A stretch of DNA of 53,244 nt, taken from an archaeon (lineage in GTDB: Archaea > Nanobdellota > Nanobdellia > Pacearchaeales > GW2011-AR1). Positions 26,801 to 35,800 of the stretch are shown here, piece by piece (position 1 is the stretch's first letter; each line of letters begins with the position of its first letter). Under the pieces are notes generated by a model. That model did not search any database. It saw only the letters and a program-made list of their open reading frames with translations, and was not told the origin of the DNA. Made by a program: the position numbers and the translations under genes. The stretch spans positions 1 to 53,244 of the forward strand of contig JAACWB010000008.1 in NCBI GenBank assembly GCA_009992215.1, in the 5' to 3' direction.

Positions 26801-29800
26801 TTGGTGTTGAAGTTAGTGTTATCGAAGAGAATGAAGCAAACATCACTTTTGATTTGTTTAATTCAACAGGAACTAATGTTAGAACAAATTCTTTTACTGA
26901 TGGAAGAAGAAGTGTTACTTGGACTTTGCTTCCTGATGGAATTTATTACTACAATGTTACAGTTTATGATACTTATTCACATAAAAATTCAACTGAAACT
27001 AGAAACATAACGATAGATAATGTTTTCCCTGTAATTAGTTACATAACCCCAACAGAACAAAATAATTCTTTTTTCAATAGAAGTTGGATTTATGTAAACA
27101 CAAGTGTCGTTGAAACTTATTTTAAAAATATTACTTTTGAATTATATAATTCAACTTCCTTAATTAATACAACAACTTATACTAATAACAATCGTGAAAT
27201 TAATTGGACTGGTTTAACCGACGGAGTTTATTATTATAATGTTACAGTTTATGACCTTGCGTTAAATAAAAATTTTACTCTTACAAGAAAATTGACTCTT
27301 GATTCAGTTAAACCTATTCTTGATTTTGGAATTGGAACAGAAAACAATGACACTAATTTTAAGAGAACTTGGATTTATATTAATTCAAGTATTGTCGAAG
27401 ATTATTTTCAAAATATTACTTTTAATTTATACACTTCAACTGATTTAGTTAATCAAACAACATTTAGTGACGCGACAAGACAAATTAATTTTACAAATTT
27501 GGGAAGTGAGGTTTATTATTATAATATTACAGTTTATGATAAGGCAGGAAATTTTAATTCTAGTTTAACTAGAAAAATTGGTCTTGATACTCTTGGACCA
27601 ACAATTATAATTATTAGTCCTCAAGCTAAAGCTTATGGAAATGGGACAGGGATGTTACTAAATTATACGGTAACAGACAATATTGTGGGGGTTGATTCTT
27701 GTTGGTACAGGCTTGACACTGGAATTAACACAACTGTTAGTTGTACAGGAACAGCAAATTTTGATGCAACAGACGGAGCACATATTTTATACTTTTATTC
27801 GAATGATACTTTTTCAAATCTAGGACAAAGTCAAGTTACTTTCTCGGTTTCAACGACGGGACCTGCAATTGTGTTGGATGAACCGGATAATGATACAATA
27901 TATTCTTATGTTCCAGATGTATTTTTTAATTATTCAACTGAAGACCCTGACGGAGTTGATAGTTGTTCACTTTATGGTTCTTGGAATGGAGCTTGGCACA
28001 AAAATCAAACTGATTTTAGTTTTGGATTATTGTCAAATTCAAGTGACAGAACTTGTACTCAAATTTGGGGATTTGATTGTGGGGCCGGGCCAGCAGAATC
28101 AGGAGACAACACTTGGGACACTTGTGCAAATGGTGCTGGAAATGACGAGAGTGTTGAAAATATTTATTTGAGTGATACTCAAGTTACTTTTGGAAAACAA
28201 ATAACAGTAACTTGTGAATATGATCCTTATACCTCCAGTGATGACACACACATTTGGTATTACAATGGAACTGGGTGGAGAATTTTACAAGAGCATTTGA
28301 ATTGGGGGGCTTCAACTTTTACAAATGAATCAATTTCTTTTACTCCTGATAATGTTGTTGGTACACATTGGGTAAGGTGTGGAATTAATTATTACACAGA
28401 TAGTGATGGAGATTATTGTGCTGAAGGAACAACACTAAATTATTATGATAATGATGACATTAATTTCACAGTTGTTGCCCCAAAGACAGAGGGAAACTTC
28501 ACCGTTAATGTTTCAAGCGAAGGAAATTTTGTTTGGAATGTTTTATGTAATGACAGCTTGAGTTATGTAACAAGTGCTTTGTCAAATTATACTGTCGGTG
28601 TAGACTTAACAAACCCTATTGTGGATTTCGGAGTTGGAACACAAACAGACGGGAAAAGAATTTCAGCTAGTTCAATTTATGTTAATGTGAGTATTGTTGA
28701 AACTAATCTAGGAAACGTGACTTTTGATTTGTTCAATAGCACATCTTTCAAAATACAAAATGTAACCTATACTAATGGAATTAAAAACCATACTTTTAGT
28801 TCTCTTGATGATGGAATATATTATTACAACATTACAGTTTATGACAAGGCTGGACGTCTTGGAACTAGTTCAACCCGAAGTATAGAATTAGATACGATTA
28901 AACCAAGTGGAAGTAATAACAATCCCGCGGATGAATTGTATACAAACAATTTGACACAAAACTTTACCGCAACAGTAAGTGACAATATTGAATTAAAAGA
29001 TGCGATGTTATTTATTTTTAATTCAACAGGAAATTTAGTTTATTCTTCTTTAGTAGATTTAGTTGGTTTAACAACAGCGACTATTGGTGTTGTTTATACT
29101 TTTTTGTATGATGATGTTTTTAGTTGGTTTTACCGTGTTCGTGATTCTGTTGATAATGAATATAATACAACTAGTTACAATTTGAATTTAGATATAACAG
29201 AACCAGTTATTACTTTTGTTTCACCGACACAAAATAATGCTTCTATTGTTTTAGCAGATCATATTTTTGTAAATGTTAGTATTTATGAAGAGAATTATAA
29301 AAATATCACTTTTAATTTGTATGATTCCACTCTATTAAAATACAGTAATAGTTTTAGTGACAACACACGAGAAATTAATTGGACTCTTCTTTCAAGTGGG
29401 GTTTATTATTACAATGTGACTTCATATGATTTGGCAGACAATGTTGGTTATTCGGAAACAAGACAAATTATTTTAGATTATGAAAATCCGATTGTTTCTT
29501 TTAGTGGAATTACAAAAGAAAATAATTCTTATATTAATGGAAGTAGTATTTCTCTAGAAGTTAATGTTACTGAACCAAATGAAGACAGCATTACTTTTGA
29601 TTTGTATAATGCAACTGGTTACAAAGTTAGAACGAATACATATTATGACAAAAGACGAACTGTTACTTGGACTCTTCTTTCTGACGGAGTTTATTATTAT
29701 AATGCAACAGTCGTTGATAAAGTTGGGCTTATTGGTTCAACTCAAACAAGAAAATTAACTATTGACAATGTGAATCCTTTAATTATTTATTCCACTGGAA

Positions 29801-32800
29801 CAGAAATAAATAATTCAAACAAAAGTCAATCTTGGGTTTTTGTTAATACAAGTGTAACTGAAATTAATTTTAAGAATATAACTTTTGATTTGTATAACTC
29901 AAGCGGTTTAGTAAGAAATCAAACTTTTACAAATTCTTCAAGAAGTTATAATTTTACAAATTTAATTGATGGAACATATTATTATAATGTTACAACGTAT
30001 GACCTTTCCTTAAATAAAAATTCTACTTCTACAAGAAAAATTAATCTTGATACAACAAAACCATTTGTTTCATTTTCTACTGGAACAAAATCAAATGGAA
30101 CAATTACTAACGAAGATTGGATTTATATAAATGTGACAGCAAGTGATTTGAATTTCAAGGAAGTGAAATTTGATTTGTATGAAGAAGGAGAATTAATTAA
30201 TGAAACTATTTTCACTGATTCAACTCGTGAAATTAATTTTACTGGATTAAACGACGGGAATTTCAAATATAATGTAACGGCAATTGACTTTTCAGGAAAT
30301 TTTAATTCAACTGAAACAAGAGATATTGGTCTTGATTCAATTGGACCGATAATTAATATTGTAAACCCTAGAACTAAAACATACGGATATAATACAAGTT
30401 TACCTTTAGACTATGTAGTTTATGATACTGTTTCAAGTGTTCACACTTGTATTTGGAATCTAGATTCTTTAACAAATCAAACAATTAATTGTGCAACTAA
30501 TACTACATTTAATGCAAGTGAAGGAGAGCACATGATTTACTTTTATGCAAATGACAGTTTTGGAAATTGGAACGTGGTAACAAAGAGTTTCTCGGTTTCT
30601 GTTACTGGTCCTGCAATTGAACTTGTAAAACCGTTAAACAATAGTTTTTATTCAACAGCATCTGAAATTAATTTTAGTTTTGCAGCTAATGATCCTGACG
30701 ACGTTGACACTTGTTCAATTTATGGGGATTGGAATTTAGGTTGGCATGAAAATGAAACTTATTCTGGAAATTGGTTTTTACTGGGCTTCAAACATAGAAA
30801 AGAAATTAGTATTACAAATGTTGGAGGAACAACATTAACAGACTTCCCAATTTATTTGAATATTTCTAGCGAATATACTGATACTGGAGATTATTATGAT
30901 TTGAGATTTTTTAATGGAAGTTGTGAAACACACAATTCAAATCTCTTAAGTTATGAAATTGAAGACTATGATTCAACAAATGCAAATGTTTGGGTGAAGA
31001 TTCCTAGTTTGGTTTCTGGTGTAAATAAAATTTGTATGTATTATGGAAATGATAATGCAGAAAACATGGAAGACACAACGGGGGTTTGGAGTTCTTCTTA
31101 TACAAGTGTTTATCACCTCGATCACACGAGTGGAACTGCAATTGATTCAGTAGGTAATTTTAACGCGGAAGATTTTATTAATCCAGATTCAAATATGAAT
31201 ACTCTTGGTGTTGTTGGTAAAGGAGATTATTTTGATGGAGATGATTATTTAGGAACTAATCCTGAATGGAATGTTGATGGGGCACACACATATTGCACTT
31301 GGACAAAAATTTCTACTGGTCATGATGGTACAATTTTAGAAGATGGTGGACTTACTGATGGTAGTGGTATGGGTATTACTTCTGCTGGCAATTTTAGATA
31401 TGCTGAATGTTATAATGGAGTTTTCAATCCACTTGACAGTCCAGCGACTTACGTTGATGACAGTTGGCACTATATTTGTGGTGGGCACACAGGAACTGTT
31501 CAATTCTTGTATGTTGACGGTGTTTTAGTTAATTCTGCAACACAAGGGGATGGACTTAGTGGAACTGATGATGCGAGAATTGGTTCAGCGAACAATGCGA
31601 ACCCTTTGTTTAATGATAATTTAGCACACGCTTTTATTGGTACTTTGGATGAATTAGAAGTTTCAAGTATTTCAAGAAGTAGTGATTGGATAAATCAGAG
31701 TTATCAACAAATAGAAAATTATAATACAGTTATTTCTTTTGGAGTTGAAAATAATTTCACAGCATTTACAATTCCTTTTTCACAAGAGGGAACTTACAAA
31801 TGGAATGTTAAATGTAATGATACTATCGGTTATGATTCATTTGCATTTTCAAATTATTCTTTTATTATTGATGTGACAAGTCCACAAGTTTTCTTTGGAA
31901 GTACAACAGCAGAAAATGACAGTGATGTTGGTAGAAGTTGGATTTATGTTGATACAGTTATAATTGAAAATAATTTTAAGAATGTAACTTTTAATTTGTA
32001 TAATTCTACAAGTTTAGTTAAGACGAATACTTTTACTGATTCAACAAGAAATGTTAATTGGACAAGTTTATCTTCGGGAATTTATTTTTATAATATTACA
32101 AGTTATGACCTTGCTGAGCATGTTGGTTATTCTGAAACAAGAGAAATTAATTTAGATTTAACTCCTCCAACTGGAGAACTTTTGACTCCTACGGACAATT
32201 CATATGTAAAAAGTTTGGTTCAAAATCTGACTGCTAGTTTTAATGATGCTACTGGACTTTTGAATGCAACTTTATTTGTTTTTAATTCAACAGGAAATTT
32301 AGTTTACACGAATTTTGTTGAACTTGGAGGGGTTATTAGTGCGACAATTGGAATTGTTTATAATTTTTTAGAAGAAGGAATTTATTCTTGGTTTTACAGA
32401 GTAGAAGATGTTGTTAATAATAAATTTGATACAGATAATAATACTTTAACTGTTGACATAACAAAACCATTAATTGATTACTCCTTTGGTGTTGAAGATT
32501 CTGGAAGTATTTTTGAGAGGGAAAATATTTATGTTAATGTTACAACGAATGATTTGTATTTTTCAAATTTGACTTTTGATTTATATGATTCTCTTGGGTT
32601 AAAATATAGTAATACTTTTAGTGACGGGACAACTGAAATTAATTGGACTTCTCTAACTGATGGAACATATTATTATAATGTAACTGCAAGCGACATTGCT
32701 GGAAACACAAATTCAACTGAAACTAGAAATTTAACTTTGGATAATTTATTTCCAGTTATTTCTTTTGGGGCTGGAACTAAAGTTAATGGGGAAATTATTT

Positions 32801-35800
32801 CGGGTGACACTATTTTTGTTGATTCAATTGTGACAGAAGCAAACGAAGCAAACATTACTTTTAATTTATATAATTCAACAGGATACAGGATTAGAACAAA
32901 TACTTTTACTGATAGGACAAGAAGCGTATCTTGGAATCTTCTTAACGAAGGAACATATTATTATAATATAACTGTTGTTGATTTAGTTTCACATTCTACT
33001 TCAACGAGTACTCGTTCAATTACTCTTGATAACACTTATCCACAAATAAGTTATGTCTCTCCAACTCTTGGTAATAATAGTTATGTAAAAAATAATTTTG
33101 TGGATGTAAAAGTAAATATTGTTGAAACTAATTTTAAGAATGTAACTTTTGAATTGTATAATACAACAGCATTAGTTAATAGAACAACTTATACTAATAC
33201 AAATCGAGAAGTTAATTGGACAAATTTAGCTAACGGAATTTATTATTATAATGTTACAACTTATGATGTTGCTGGAAATAAAAATTCTACTCTTACAAGA
33301 AAAATAACTATTGATAACGTTAATCCAATAATTAGTTATTCAACAGGTACAGAAATAAATTACTTTAATAAAACAGATAATTGGGTTTTTGTAAATGTAA
33401 GTTTGTCTGAAATTAATTTTGCAAACATTACTTTTTCAATTTACAATCTTTTTGAAATTGTAAATGAAACAACTTTTACTGACACAACAAGACAAATTAA
33501 TTTTACTAATTTAGCTTCGGATAACTATTGGTACAATGTAACGGCTTATGATTTAGCTGGAAATGTAAATTATACTGAAACTAGAAAAATTGGTTTAGAT
33601 TATTTAGGTCCAACAATACAAATTTTAAATCCGAAGGCAAAAGCTTATGGTTACAATGTGAGTTTACCTTTGAGTTATTCAGTAACTGATAATATTATTG
33701 GTGTTGATTCTTGTTGGTATCAAATTGACTCGGGAACTAATACAACGGTTGATTGCTCTAGTTCAACTACTTTTGACACTAGTGATGGCCAACACACTTT
33801 GCATTTCTATTCAAATGATAGCTTTGGAAATTTGGGTTACAGTAATGTAACATTTTTGGTTTCAACTACTGGACCTGCTATTCAATTAATTGAACCGGAA
33901 GACAATTCTTTTTATGCACAATCAACTGAAGTCTTGTTTAATTATACTGCTGAAGACCCAGATGGCGTTGATACATGTTCTTTGTATGGTTCATGGAATG
34001 GAGGATGGCATTTGAATGTTAGTGAAAGTGGGTTTTTAGTTTTGGATGATACAGATGTTACTTGTAATATTTTCTGGGGGCAAGATTGTTCTTTAGATAC
34101 AACGACGGAATTTGATAATACGTTTGATGATTGTTCAACAAAAGCAAATACAGATGAAATGGTTAGAAGTATGACTTTGAATGCAACGACAGTTGCGCCT
34201 GGAGATGTTTTGAATATTACTTGTAGTTTTGATTTATGGAATACTGACAATGTATATTTTTGGTATTACAATGGTACAGGTTGGAAAAAGATATATGAAG
34301 TTTTGAATACACAAGTAGGAACGGTTTCAGATTATTATTATTCAACGACATTTGTTGCAGATGATGTTATTGGAGACCACGTTGTTAGATGTGGTTTGAA
34401 TTATAATGATGATACTGAAACAGATTCCTGTACGGATGGTTCTGGTTATTATGATAATGATGATATTAATTTCACTGTCGCAGAACCAAAAGAACCTTCT
34501 GGATTTTTTGTTAATTTAAGTGAGGAAGGAACAAGTGAATGGAATATAAAATGTAACGACACTAAGAGTTATGATTCTTGGGGAGCAGAGAATTTTAGCA
34601 TTACTGTTGATGTTACTAATCCCGTTGCTCTTTTTGGAGTTGGAACACTACAAAATGATTCAAATGTTAGCCAGAATTTTATTTATGTTAATTCAACAAT
34701 CGTTGAAAACAATTTCAAGAACATGACTTTTAGATTGTACAATTCATCTTCAGTTGTTAAGTCTAGTTTTTACAATGACACAACAAGAAGTGTTAATTGG
34801 ACTAATTTAGTTGATGGAAAATATTATTACAACATAACAGTTTATGATCAAGCTAACCGTGTTGGTTATTCAGAGACGAGGTTTATTTTACTTGATACAA
34901 AAAACCCCGAAGGAACTTTAGTTGATCCTCGTTCTTCGATTTACACAAATGAAGCAACACAAAATTTTACTGCAACAGTTAGTGATGAAAATGGATTAAA
35001 GGACGCAATTTTATTCATCTTGAATTCAACGGGGCAGGCAATATACACAGACACAATTTCTTTAGTTGGATTATTTAGTGCAACTATTGGAATAGTTTAT
35101 ACATTTTTAGAAGATGGAATTTTTGATTGGTTTTATCAGGTGGAAGACAGCGTTGGAAATAAAGTAAATGTAACAAGTAATGAATTAATCGTTGATACAA
35201 CTAAACCTGTAATTGAATTTATTTCATCAACGTTACCAACTGATACTTTCATAACTAATAATTTTATTTATGCAAATACGAGTGTAGTTGAAACTAATTT
35301 TAGAAATATAACTTTTGATTTATACAAAGGAAGTTTGGTTCTTTATAGTAATTCATTTACAAATTCAAAGAGAGACATTAACTGGACACTTCTTTCTGAC
35401 GGAGTTTATTATTATAATGTAACAGTTTATGATTTAGCAGACAATGTAAATTATAGTGAAACTAGAAACATAACTCTTGATAATATTTTACCAACAATTT
35501 CTTATTCAACTGGAACAGAAATTAATAATTCAAATAAAAGTCAAAGTTGGGTTTATGTGAACACAACATTTTTTGATGTGAATTTTAATAATGTGACTTA
35601 CTCGTTGTATAATTCAAGCGGACTTGTGAATTCAACAACTTATTTAACAGAAATCAAAAATATTAATTGGACTAATTTTAGTCTGGAACAAGAAGGAGAA
35701 TATTATTACAATGTAACGGTTTATGATAAGGCTGGATTAAAATCGACATTACCTACAAGGAAAATAACTTTGGATACTACTCTTCCATTAGTTTCACTTG

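Noticed and set aside
26747-27010. Short plus-strand ORFs in alternate frames within the giant genes (e.g. 25628-25864, 26747-27010, 27869-28171, 45444-45626)
   Set aside because: Leu/Ile/Met-rich frame-shifted reads of the repeat-coding DNA; no independent start signals.
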